Part shown: piece by piece, positions 7,711-15,051 of the stretch
Position numbering within the stretch: position 1 is the first letter of the stretch
How the letters are laid out: each line of letters starts with the position of its first letter
From: JAXIPB01 sp045403155
GTDB lineage: Bacteria > Actinomycetota > Actinomycetes > Mycobacteriales > Micromonosporaceae
Length of the DNA stretch: 27,247 bases
Reading direction: 5' to 3'
Assembly (NCBI GenBank): GCA_045403155.1
Contig: JAXIPB010000277.1
Span: 1 to 27,247 of the forward strand
The notes under the pieces: model-generated
The model's input: only the letters and a program-made list of their open reading frames with translations
Databases searched by the model: none
What the model was told of the DNA's origin: nothing
Program-made: the position numbers and the translations under genes

Positions 7711-8496
7711 GTGGATGCGGCGACACAATCGGCGACCGGGGTCGCGGTGCGCACGGCGGACGTGTGGAAGGTCTACGGCACCGGCGAGGCCGAGGTCATC
7801 GCTCTGCGCGGGGTTGACCTGGAAATCCAGCGCGGCCGGTATACGGCGATTATGGGGCCGTCCGGATCGGGCAAATCCACGCTCATGCATTGCATGGCCG
7901 GGTTGGACTCCGTCACCCGTGGTGAGGTCTTCATCGCCGACGTGCGGGTCACCGGCATGAACGACAACGGGCTGACGACGCTGCGGCGCGACCGCGTGGG
8001 GTTCGTCTTCCAACAGTTCAACCTGCTACCCACGCTCACCGCCGAAGAGAACATCCTGCTCCCGCTGGCCATCGCCGGGCGCAAGCCCGACCAGGCCTGG
8101 TTCGACACCGTCGTGGACTCCATCAACCTGCGCGATCGACTCAGCCACAAGCCGGCCCAGCTCTCCGGCGGCCAGCAGCAGCGGGTGGCGTGCGCGCGAG
8201 CGATGATGTCGAGGCCCGAGGTGATCTTCGCCGACGAGCCGACCGGAAACCTCGACTCGCGCTCCGGCGCTGAGGTGCTGGGATTCCTGCGCGACTCGGT
8301 GCGCCAGTTTGAACAGACCATCGTCATGGTGACTCACGACCCCAACGCGGCCTCCTATGCCGACCGGGTCGTCTTCCTGCTGGACGGGCGCATCGTAGAC
8401 GAGCTGGCCAACCCGACCGCCGAGGCGGTCCTGGACAAACTCAAGCGGCTGGACGTGCTGGCCGCCGCGGCCGCCGGCGAGGCGGAGGCACGCTGA
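7711..8496 (+). CDS. ABC transporter ATP-binding protein (MacB/LolD type)
   Basis: ATPase subunit of 261 residues for the permease encoded immediately downstream. Walker A GPSGSGKS is at 49-56, the Q-loop in VFQQFNLLP, the ABC signature LSGGQQQR and Walker B VIFADEPTGNLD in the second half, and the H-loop in MVTHDP. The DEPTGNLDS string and overall length are typical of the MacB/LolD/FtsE class, which drive conformational change in FtsX-like permeases rather than classical import. The GTG at 7711 is chosen because GAGAGGAG lies 8 bases upstream; a longer open frame exists but has no such site. Its TGA overlaps the permease ATG by one base (TGATG), so translation is coupled. Confidence 0.93.
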   Translation: MDAATQSATGVAVRTADVWKVYGTGEAEVIALRGVDLEIQRGRYTAIMGPSGSGKSTLMHCMAGLDSVTRGEVFIADVRVTGMNDNGLTTLRRDRVGFVFQQFNLLPTLTAEENILLPLAIAGRKPDQAWFDTVVDSINLRDRLSHKPAQLSGGQQQRVACARAMMSRPEVIFADEPTGNLDSRSGAEVLGFLRDSVRQFEQTIVMVTHDPNAASYADRVVFLLDGRIVDELANPTAEAVLDKLKRLDVLAAAAAGEAEAR

Positions 8497-11042
8497 TGCT
8501 GCGGGCCACGCTCAAGAGCATGCTCTCGCGCAAGCTGCGGCTCTTCCTGTCCACGATCGCCGTCGTGCTCGGGGTCATGTTCGTCTCGGGCGCGTTCGTG
8601 CTCACCGACACCCTGAGCCGCTCGTTCGACAATCTGTTCACCGACATCTACGCGAACACCGACATCGAGGTGAGCAAGCCATCGGAGCCCGGCTTCCAGG
8701 GCCAGCCGGTCCCAGTCAACCTGCCGGCGTCCGATGTGGACCGGGTCGAGGCCGTGTCCGGGGTCGCCGCCGCGACCGGGCTGGTCTTCACCGACGGCGC
8801 CCGGGTTGTCGGCAAGAACGGCAAGGTGGTCCTCAACCAGTCGCCCCGCTTCGGCGCGAACTGGATCGGCGAGAACGAGGTGACCAAGATCCGCGAGGGC
8901 CGTGGCCCGACCGCGGACACCGAGATTGCCATCAGCGCCAACTTGGCGAAGACGACCGGCTACAAGATCGGCGACCAGGTCGGCGTGCTCACCAAACAGC
9001 CGAAGAAGACGTTCACGGTGGTCGGCATCACCAACTACGCCGGTGGGCGCGACTCCCTCGCCGGCGAAACGACGGTCTTCTTCAACGAGCCGGTCGCCCA
9101 GGAGCTGCTGCTCGGTGAGAGGGGCGCCTTCAACACCATCGATGTCGACGTTGCCGGCGGCACCAACCTGACCGAGGTCCGTGAGCGCATCGCCGCCGCG
9201 ATGGGCAGCGGATACCAGGTCAAGACGGGCGAGGAGCTCGCGACGGAGAGCGCCGAGGGCATCCAGGAGCTGTTCACGTTCTTTACCTATCTCCTGCTGG
9301 GCTTCGCCGGAATCGCGCTCTTCGTCGGAGTGTTCCTGATCCTCAACACCTTCTCGATCATCGTGGCCCAGCGGACCAGGGAGCTCGCGCTCTTCCGGGC
9401 CATGGGATCAAGCCGCGGTCAGGTCATCGGATCGGTGCTCGTCGAGGCGATCGTGATCGGCCTCATCTCCGCCATCGTCGGGCTCGCGATCGGGATCGGC
9501 ATCGGCGCTCTGCTCGGTGGCGTGCTGGGATCGGCCCTCAGCGGAGGTGCGCTGGAGCTGGCCGGGCTGGGGGTGCCACTCTCGGCGATCATCGCGGCGT
9601 TCGCGGTCGGAGTTGGCGTCACCGTGGTCGCCGCACTGTTGCCCGCGATCCGGGCCTCGCGTATCCCCCCCGTCGCGGCGATGCGCGAGTCCACCATCCC
9701 GGACCGTCCGCTCACTCCGCTCACCATCGCCGGGGCGGCCGTGCTCGCCATCGGCGGCACGCTGCTCGGGCTCGGCCTCACCGACAACCTGGGCGACGCC
9801 AATCTGTGGGGAGTCCTCGGTGGCCTACTGACGTGCTTCGTCGGCATCGCCCTGCTCACGCCGGTCATTGCGCGTCCAGTGGTGAGCGTGCTCGGTCGAG
9901 TCTTCAGCCGCAACGCCGCAGGCAAGCTGGGCCGTCGAAACTCGTCGCGCAACCCGCGCCGCACCGCGATCACGGCGGCGGCGCTCATGGTCGCCATCGC
10001 CATCGTCACCGGCATCAGCGTTGTCATGGAGTCCCTGCAGGCGAGCACGAAGGAGGCGGTCGACACCGGCATCAACGCTGAGCTCGCGATCGGCGCCGAG
10101 GCGCTCGCCGGCGGGGTCGGGTCGATCGATCCGGCCTCCTTGCAGCGCATCCGCGATCTGCCCGGTGTGGCCTCGGCCGTCGGATTCTCGGTGGATCTGG
10201 TGAAGGTGGACGGCAGCGACGAGTTCGTCGGCGGGCTCGACGACCCCGCCGCAGCGGTGCCGATGTTCGAGCTGGAGGCGACGTCCGGCACAGTACTGCC
10301 GCTGTCGTCGGGACGGGTCATCATCGATGACGGCAGCGCCGCCGACCGCGGCCTGAGCGCCGGCTCATTAGTCAGCGTGCGGAACGCGAAGGGCGAGACC
10401 CGCACCTTCACGGTCGCCGCGGTCTATAAGAAGACCGTCATCAACTCGGGCTTCTTCTTCGGCCCCGACGACGTGACGGCCTTCTTCACGAGTCCGCCGC
10501 CGATCCAGGGATACGTGGCCCTGGAGCCGGGTGCGAACGTGAATGACGTCAGGGCCCGGATCGACAGCCTGCTCGCCGACAGTCCCGAGGTCTCGGTATT
10601 CACATTGGACGACCTGATCGCCCAGCAGGCACAGATCTTCTCCTTCGTGCTCATCTTCGTCCAGCTGCTCCTTGGGCTGGCAATGATCATCGCGGTGCTG
10701 GGCATCATTAACACGTTGGCGCTGTCGATGACCGAACGCACCCGTGAGCTCGGCCTGCTCCGGTCGGTCGGGATGAAGCGCGGTCAAGTGATGTGGATGG
10801 TCACCGTGGAGTCCGTCGTCATCTCCGTGTTCGGGGCGTTGCTCGGCATAGCGGTCGGCGCCGGTCTCGGTGTCGCTGTCTTCGAGGCCCTTCGATCGGA
10901 GGGCTTCACCGAGCTGGCATTCCCCTGGCCGCTCATGGTCGGGTACGTGGTCGCCTCGGTCTTCGTCGGACTCGCCGCCGGACTCATCCCGGCCATCCGT
11001 GCCGCCCGACTCGACGTCCTCAAAGCCATCGCCTACGAGTAG
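8496..11042 (+). CDS. ABC transporter permease with two FtsX domains
   Basis: Integral membrane partner of the preceding ATPase, 848 residues. It has one N-terminal membrane helix (about 15-40), a large extracytoplasmic MacB-type periplasmic core domain, three helices of the first FtsX domain (about 258-400, with LNTFSIIVAQRTRELALFRAMG), further helices around 410-510, a second extracytoplasmic domain (about 520-700) and a second FtsX domain (about 710-845, with INTLALSMTERTRELGLLRSVG). The duplicated layout is common in Gram-positive bacteria, where one polypeptide replaces a permease dimer. No lipoprotein or adaptor gene is adjacent. The substrate is unknown: mechanotransmission, antimicrobial peptide or lipoprotein handling are all possible for the family. 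It is followed by a hairpin at 11090. Confidence 0.92.
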   Translation: MLRATLKSMLSRKLRLFLSTIAVVLGVMFVSGAFVLTDTLSRSFDNLFTDIYANTDIEVSKPSEPGFQGQPVPVNLPASDVDRVEAVSGVAAATGLVFTDGARVVGKNGKVVLNQSPRFGANWIGENEVTKIREGRGPTADTEIAISANLAKTTGYKIGDQVGVLTKQPKKTFTVVGITNYAGGRDSLAGETTVFFNEPVAQELLLGERGAFNTIDVDVAGGTNLTEVRERIAAAMGSGYQVKTGEELATESAEGIQELFTFFTYLLLGFAGIALFVGVFLILNTFSIIVAQRTRELALFRAMGSSRGQVIGSVLVEAIVIGLISAIVGLAIGIGIGALLGGVLGSALSGGALELAGLGVPLSAIIAAFAVGVGVTVVAALLPAIRASRIPPVAAMRESTIPDRPLTPLTIAGAAVLAIGGTLLGLGLTDNLGDANLWGVLGGLLTCFVGIALLTPVIARPVVSVLGRVFSRNAAGKLGRRNSSRNPRRTAITAAALMVAIAIVTGISVVMESLQASTKEAVDTGINAELAIGAEALAGGVGSIDPASLQRIRDLPGVASAVGFSVDLVKVDGSDEFVGGLDDPAAAVPMFELEATSGTVLPLSSGRVIIDDGSAADRGLSAGSLVSVRNAKGETRTFTVAAVYKKTVINSGFFFGPDDVTAFFTSPPPIQGYVALEPGANVNDVRARIDSLLADSPEVSVFTLDDLIAQQAQIFSFVLIFVQLLLGLAMIIAVLGIINTLALSMTERTRELGLLRSVGMKRGQVMWMVTVESVVISVFGALLGIAVGAGLGVAVFEALRSEGFTELAFPWPLMVGYVVASVFVGLAAGLIPAIRAARLDVLKAIAYE

Positions 11043-11083
11043 CCCCCCTCGCCCCGGCCCCCCCGCGCCCCGGCCACCCGCCC

Positions 11084-11160
11084 AAGATCGCGCCGATCAT
11101 GACTTGGAGGTCATGATCGGCGCCCCTGTGCGGCTGACAGCTCATGATCGTGGCGATCTT
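11084..11160. terminator. Nested alternative hairpins after the permease gene
   Basis: Arms 11090-11103 and 11110-11123 form a perfect 14-bp stem (GCGCCGATCATGAC and its complement) with a 6-base loop, 47 bp after the permease stop. A third segment, 11142-11160, is complementary to 11084-11102 with only two mismatches and would compete for the first arm. There is no T tract. It may act as a terminator, but it could also be a dispersed repeat element. Confidence 0.55.
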
Positions 11161-11250
11161 GATCGGGTGCGCGGGTGCCCGGGCGGGCCGGTTCGAATCT
11201 CCTCCAGGTGATCGCCTATCGGAGGGCGGTGGGCCATCATCCTCGCTGCA

Positions 11251-11349
11251 AGTGTTGGACACTCGCCCGATTCCGCGCGGACCGACCGGCAGGTGTTTGA
11301 CACTCGCCGCCTTCCGCGCGGACGGACCGGGCGAGTGTTGGACACTCGC
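11251..11349. repeat. Three tandem copies of a 41-42-bp unit with a palindromic core
   Basis: The core GTGTTGGACACTCGC occurs at 11252-11266, 11293-11307 (one change) and 11335-11349, spaced 41 and 42 bp apart. The third copy is a perfect 8-bp stem, GCGAGTGT and ACACTCGC, around TGG. Between cores, the first two units share TTCCGCGCGGAC(C/G)GACCGG, itself holding the palindrome TCCGCGCGGA. The array ends six bases before the stop codon of the convergent HAD phosphatase gene. It is too short and lacks spacer diversity for CRISPR. Confidence 0.85.
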
Positions 11350-11354
11350 GGCGA

Positions 11355-12053
11355 TCAACGCACCGACCGGGACCTATCGAGGGCGGCCGCGAGCAGTTCC
11401 AGGTCTGCCTCGAGCAGGCTCGCCAGCACCAGCGCATCCACGTCGCCCAGATCAACCTCATGCGGTACGGCGATGACTGCGCAGCCGGCGGCGATTGCGC
11501 TGGCGACGCCGGCCGGGGAGTCCTCGATGACGACGCACGCTGACGGGTCCAGGCCGAGAGCGGCCGCCGCAGCGAGGTACGGCGCGGCATCGGGCTTGGT
11601 CCGGGGGACCTCGTCGCCGCAGATGACGACGTCGAAATTGCCATCGCCCACGGTGGCCAAGGCGACATCGACAAGCGCACGTCCCGTATTGGTGACGAGT
11701 GCGGTGCGAAGCCCCGCCGCACGCACCGCCTCCAACAGTTCCCGCGCGCCGGGACGCCACTCCAGGCCCTCGGCGAAGAGCTCCATCGCACGGGCGTCGA
11801 GCCACGCGGCGCCATCGATCGGGTCGCGCCACGGCTGATCGAGGTCTGCGTGAAGGATCGCCATCGTCTCTACCGAATCAGTGCCGATCATGGCGAGCCG
11901 CGCCGCATCGGTGAGGACGCCGCCGTACCGGGTCGCCAAGTCCCGCAACGCGACGGTCCATACCTTCTCGCTGTCAACGAGCGTGCCATCCATGTCGAAC
12001 AGGACAGCCGCGAGACCTAAGGCCCTGAGTGGGCGGCCGCCGTCCAACGCCAT
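11355..12053 (-). CDS. HAD-superfamily phosphatase (beta-phosphoglucomutase-like)
   Basis: Cytoplasmic Mg-dependent phosphatase or phosphomutase of 232 residues. Motif I is D20-M-D22-GTLVDSE, motif II the Thr in VTNTGR (121), motif III Lys153 in RTKPDAAPYL, and motif IV E177-D178 in VVIEDSPAG. A four-helix cap lies between motifs I and II (about 35-95), the subfamily I layout of beta-phosphoglucomutase, phosphoglycolate phosphatase and sugar-phosphate phosphatases; the exact substrate cannot be read. The ATG at 12053 is taken as start; an in-frame GTG two codons upstream (12059) and an ATG at 12086 are possible. It is divergent from the HTH gene. The tandem repeat array runs almost to its 3' end. 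Confidence 0.88.
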   Translation of the reverse strand: MALDGGRPLRALGLAAVLFDMDGTLVDSEKVWTVALRDLATRYGGVLTDAARLAMIGTDSVETMAILHADLDQPWRDPIDGAAWLDARAMELFAEGLEWRPGARELLEAVRAAGLRTALVTNTGRALVDVALATVGDGNFDVVICGDEVPRTKPDAAPYLAAAAALGLDPSACVVIEDSPAGVASAIAAGCAVIAVPHEVDLGDVDALVLASLLEADLELLAAALDRSRSVR

Positions 12054-12176
12054 GGACACAGTGTCCCTACTCCCCCGGGCGGGCATCGCGTGGGTGGGCC
12101 GCCGATGACACGGCATTCCTTGACGTGAATGGGCGCCGGCCGCGACGCTACTCACCCGGCGCTCGTTGAGCCCTCC

Positions 12177-12791
12177 ATGGGGAGAGAACGGTCGGTGCGG
12201 TCTCCGGCTAGCCGGGCCGACACCAGCAATGGGCACAACCCGGGTTCGTTCGGACATATCGAGTCAGCCATTCGCGCACGCCAATCGGCCGGCAACGCCC
12301 TCCTGCCAAACTCCGCTCCGCTGCCGCGCCGCATCCCCGGCCAAACGGCGATTGTGGATGTACTCGGCCGCCGGGCGGATCCGCCGGCGGAGTCGATGGC
12401 CCCGCCGAGCCGTCTCGAGCCGATACCGGAAGTCGAGCCGACAGCGGGAGTCGAGCCGATACCGGTCCTCGAGCCGATACCGGTGCTCGAGCCGATACCG
12501 GTCCTCGAGCCGGCACCGATCCTCACCGCGGCACCGGCCGCCGAGTCGCCACCGGCCTCCGAAATGCTGCTCAAGGTCGCGGAGGTGGCGGAGATTATCC
12601 GGCAGAGCCGGGCATCAGCCACCAAATTGGTACGGACCGGCGAGATCCCGAGCGTGAAGATCGGACGGACGCGACTGGTTCGCGCCTCAGACCTCGACGC
12701 CTACGTGGCCTCCCTACCGCTTACCGTGCCGAAGGCGGCACAGCCGGCGAAGCCGCGTACCCGTCGCCGGCGCGAAGAATCGTCGGGCTGA
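12177..12791 (+). CDS. Excisionase-type HTH protein with Glu-Pro repeat linker
   Basis: Predicted DNA-binding protein of 204 residues. The recognisable part is near the C-terminus: LLKVAEVAEIIRQSRASATKL followed by IPSVKIGRTRLVRASDLDAYV, the winged-helix pattern of the excisionase/MerR-like HTH_17 family (helix, turn, recognition helix, the K-x-G-R-x-R wing and a closing DLDAYV helix). It ends in a basic tail (PRTRRRREE). Upstream is a disordered region with six hexapeptides of the form EPIPVL. The N-terminus has no domain. The start is uncertain: ATG 12177 is used, GTG 12195 has the better Shine-Dalgarno (GGGGAGAG), and ATG 12129 is also in frame. No integrase is nearby, so it is more likely a chromosomal regulator than a phage excisionase. 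Confidence 0.75.
   Translation: MGRERSVRSPASRADTSNGHNPGSFGHIESAIRARQSAGNALLPNSAPLPRRIPGQTAIVDVLGRRADPPAESMAPPSRLEPIPEVEPTAGVEPIPVLEPIPVLEPIPVLEPAPILTAAPAAESPPASEMLLKVAEVAEIIRQSRASATKLVRTGEIPSVKIGRTRLVRASDLDAYVASLPLTVPKAAQPAKPRTRRRREESSG
12417..12524 (+). repeat. Six 18-bp in-frame repeats encoding EP(I/T)PxV/L hexapeptides
   Basis: Consecutive units GAGCCGATACCGGTCCTC and variants run without gaps inside the HTH gene. The third and fifth units are identical and the fourth differs by one base, which points to recent slippage expansion. The encoded stretch is acidic and proline-rich and should be an extended linker. Confidence 0.9.
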
Positions 12792-12904
12792 CGCGCTCGG
12801 GCTGGCGCGCTCTAAGCTGGAGCGCCCTAAGCTGGAGCGCCCTAAGCTGGGGCGCCCCAAAGCTGACGCGCTCTAAGCTGACGCGCTCGGGCTGGTGCGC
12901 CGGA
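12787..12904. repeat. Eight tandem 14-16-bp units between convergent genes
   Basis: Units start at 12787, 12801, 12816, 12831, 12846, 12862, 12877 and 12891 and follow the pattern GCTGGAGCGCCCTAA; the third and fourth are identical. The first unit contains the TGA stop of the HTH gene, and the last ends at 12904, just before the stop of the DUF4326 gene. Every unit has a GC-rich core of the type GCGC/GGCGCC. The units are too short and too alike for CRISPR. Confidence 0.9.
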
Positions 12905-12905
12905 G

Positions 12906-13262
12906 CTACGGCTCGGCGCCGGCCGCGACCGCGAGAACGACGTCGCCGTGGCACTGCTCGTCGGGCCGACACCAGCAGGCCACGTCGCGGCCGACTACCT
13001 CGCGTCGCGCCCGCTCGACGAGGTCGGGGTCATCCCGCAGGTCCCGCCGAAACGACTCGATGGCCTCCTCGCGACCGTGCACCGCGCCCCCGCACGATGC
13101 CACCCGGCACGGCTTCCCGACCCGGTGTGGGTTGGCGAACGGGCTGGCCGGCAGCCCGGGTGCCGCGCGACCGACGTATACGGCACCCGGCGGGACGCGC
13201 GGGTGATAGAGATCTCCCTCGACCCGCAGGCGGAGTGGCGACGGTCCCGCATGCCTAGACAT
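12906..13262 (-). CDS. DUF4326 domain protein
   Basis: Protein of 118 residues whose core matches the DUF4326 pattern: VYVGRAAPG, then PFANPHRVG, a helix with REEAIESFRRDL, and the closing VACWCRPDEQCHGDVVL. The closing motif holds two cysteines and a histidine (CWC...CH), which could bind metal or form an active site. The biochemical role of the family is unknown to me; members occur in phages and in chromosomes. The ATG at 13262 lies 8 bp inside the end of the metallophosphoesterase gene, so the two are almost certainly co-transcribed and may act together. Three codons of slack at the start are possible. Confidence 0.82.
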   Translation of the reverse strand: MSRHAGPSPLRLRVEGDLYHPRVPPGAVYVGRAAPGLPASPFANPHRVGKPCRVASCGGAVHGREEAIESFRRDLRDDPDLVERARREVVGRDVACWCRPDEQCHGDVVLAVAAGAEP

Positions 13263-14034
13263 CGACGTTCGCCGCCAGACTGTTCACATTGACGACCACG
13301 ACGTTGTCCTCCAGCGAGGTGGCATCGCAGTCCAGACCTTCCACGCTGACCGCTCCGTACCCCAAATCCGCCACCGTGCTGTAGCGACGGTGGTAGTGGC
13401 CGTGCCAGATCGTGCGCGGCTGCGCGGCGTCGACCACCGCGCGCACCAGTCGACGATGCGCGTCCGCCGCCACCAGTTCCTCCGCCGGCCATAGATGCGC
13501 CGTCTCAGTGAGGCCCGGTATGTCGACACCGGCCGGACAGTCGTGGGCCACCAGCACATCGACCGGGCCGCCGCTGGCGCCCCGCGTCACGTCGTCCTTG
13601 GTCAGCGTCTCCTGCGCCCACCACGAGATGCCCGGTGTGCGCCACTGCCGGTCGACCGAGTGGGCTCCGCCCATCGCGAGTACCCGAATGCCGTTCCACT
13701 CCCATCGGAAGCCTCGGGGCAGGTGCCACAGGTGCGGGGAGAGCTCGCGCAGACCGTTGTCTCGGACCGGGAAACTCATCAGCGCCGGGAAGTCCTCATG
13801 ATTGCCGTCCACGAACACCAGACCAATGCCGGCTCTGGCCAGAGCACGTTCCGTCGATCGGATGTACGCGGCGTCGAACGTGTAGCCGAAGTCGCCCAGG
13901 TGCACGATCACATCCGCGCCCTGTTCTGCGGCATGACCGATGGCGGCCGCGGCCCAGCGTCCATTCATGTGCCAGTCGCCGGCGAACGCGATCCTGGTCG
14001 GGGTCGCGAGTGGGTCGGCGGCCGACGATGTCAT
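13255..14034 (-). CDS. Calcineurin-like metallophosphoesterase
   Basis: Di-metal phosphoesterase of 259 residues, probably cytoplasmic (no signal peptide). All ligand motifs of the family are visible: D20-W-H22 in FAGDWHMNG, GD at 47-48, GNHE at 77-80, His164 in LVAHDCP, and GHYH at 212-215. Substrates in the family range from nucleotides and cyclic nucleotides to nucleic acids and proteins, so none is proposed. An ATG at 14034 is chosen over the TTG one codon before, because GAGGA sits 7 bases upstream of it. It overlaps the DUF4326 gene downstream by 8 bp and diverges from the YtxH-like gene. Confidence 0.9.
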   Translation of the reverse strand: MTSSAADPLATPTRIAFAGDWHMNGRWAAAAIGHAAEQGADVIVHLGDFGYTFDAAYIRSTERALARAGIGLVFVDGNHEDFPALMSFPVRDNGLRELSPHLWHLPRGFRWEWNGIRVLAMGGAHSVDRQWRTPGISWWAQETLTKDDVTRGASGGPVDVLVAHDCPAGVDIPGLTETAHLWPAEELVAADAHRRLVRAVVDAAQPRTIWHGHYHRRYSTVADLGYGAVSVEGLDCDATSLEDNVVVVNVNSLAANVDV

Positions 14035-14114
14035 CAAAACATCCTCACACGCTGAGCGCGGGCGTGTACTGGCGCCGCCGAGCGGGTATCTGAAACGGTT
14101 GAAGGGAGACCGAC

Positions 14115-14492
14115 ATGATTAAGAAGTGGATCTTCGCCGCCGGTGCTGGCATCGGCTACGTCCTTGGCACGCGAGCGGGCCGCGAGCAGTACGAGAAGAT
14201 GGCGACGCGGGCACGTCACCTTCTCGACCACCCGAAGATGAAGGAAGCCACCGACGAGGCCGCCCGACTCTACGAGGAGGGCCGGTACGCCGTGCTCGAC
14301 AAGATGCGTGAGCTGAACCACCGTCGGGAATCCGAGTTGCAGCACGCAAGCGTCGGGTCGACGACGGCGGCTCCGACTGTCGCCGCGACGGCACCACCTT
14401 CGGCACCGTCACCGGCGCGATCGCCGCGGCCGTCGCCACCGCCGGCCAGGCAGACGAATGCCACCCGCGCCGATTTGCCCACAACGAACTAA
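14115..14492 (+). CDS. YtxH-like small membrane protein
   Basis: Protein of 125 residues. The N-terminus has a short hydrophobic segment (IFAAGAGIGYVLG) followed by TRAGREQYEKM, the signature of YtxH-like proteins, in which a single membrane or membrane-surface segment leads into an amphipathic helix (about 20-75). From about residue 80 the chain is Ala/Pro/Ser/Thr-rich and likely disordered. The family is linked to envelope or general stress in Bacillus; no function is established for the actinobacterial versions. GAAGGGAGA 6 bases upstream supports the ATG. It diverges from the metallophosphoesterase gene. Confidence 0.8.
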   Translation: MIKKWIFAAGAGIGYVLGTRAGREQYEKMATRARHLLDHPKMKEATDEAARLYEEGRYAVLDKMRELNHRRESELQHASVGSTTAAPTVAATAPPSAPSPARSPRPSPPPARQTNATRADLPTTN

Positions 14493-14599
14493 CGTCAGAG
14501 TGAGCCGTTCGTAGGATTCATCTCCGCGGACCCGGGTTGTACCGCTGCCATGGGTCCCGTCTCGGGCAAAGCCGAGTCCTTCGGGATGGATACGACGGG

Positions 14600-15030
14600 A
14601 CGACGACGTACTCGTCATTGACCGCCGATCTCGACGTCGATGTTGCCGTGATCGGCGGGGGCGTCGCCGGCCTGTGCACAGCGTGGGAGGTTGCTCAGGC
14701 CGGCCGGCGCGCCGTGGTCTTCGAGGCGGACCGGATCGTGGCCTCGACGACGGAAGCTGTACGGACGGGCCTGCCCGCCTCGCTGGTCACTGGAAGCGGC
14801 CTGCCGTTCCCGATCGCGGCCGCGATCCGGGTTGAGGATCAGGCGCAGTTCCACACCCTCGTCGCTTCCTGCTCGCCCTGGCCGAAAATCTGGTCGCAGT
14901 CAGAGGTTTGATCTTCGAGCGGACACGCGTCATGGACATGACCGAGGGTGACCCATGCCGGCTCACGACGGAGTCCGGTGCGAAGGTCACCGCGGTGACC
15001 GTCGTAGGACGTCGTACGATACTGCCCGGC
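14600..15030 (+). pseudogene. Truncated, frameshifted FAD-dependent oxidoreductase
   Basis: The first part encodes a Rossmann FAD-binding motif, VDVAVIGGGVAGL, with the expected strand-helix-strand ending VVFEADRIVA, as in DAO-family oxidoreductases. It then jumps directly to a much later block (AVRTGLPASLVT, LPFPIAAAIRVEDQAQFH), so roughly 80 residues seem deleted between. Near 14860 the frame shifts: the continuation LLALAENLVAVRGLIFERTRV and then DPCRLTTESGAKVTA is one frame over. The match stops at about 15010, before the second half of the enzyme. It carries at least three lesions: an internal deletion, a frameshift and a 3' truncation. The remaining frame runs on without a stop into the DUF899 gene. 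Confidence 0.7.
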
Positions 15031-15051
15031 AGAGACACCACGGAGGACACC

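Noticed and set aside
11187..11200. GGTTCGAATC, which looks like a tRNA T-loop
   Set aside because: The flanking bases cannot form the 5-bp T stem, and no acceptor or anticodon arm was found around it.
11251..11349. Possible CRISPR array
   Set aside because: There are only three units, and the intervals between the cores are themselves similar rather than unique.
12177..12791. Phage excisionase as part of an integrated element
   Set aside because: No integrase, attachment repeats or phage genes are present; the HTH type alone does not show mobility.
12787..12904. Possible CRISPR array
   Set aside because: Units are about 15 bp with no spacers and no cas genes are nearby; it is a simple tandem repeat.
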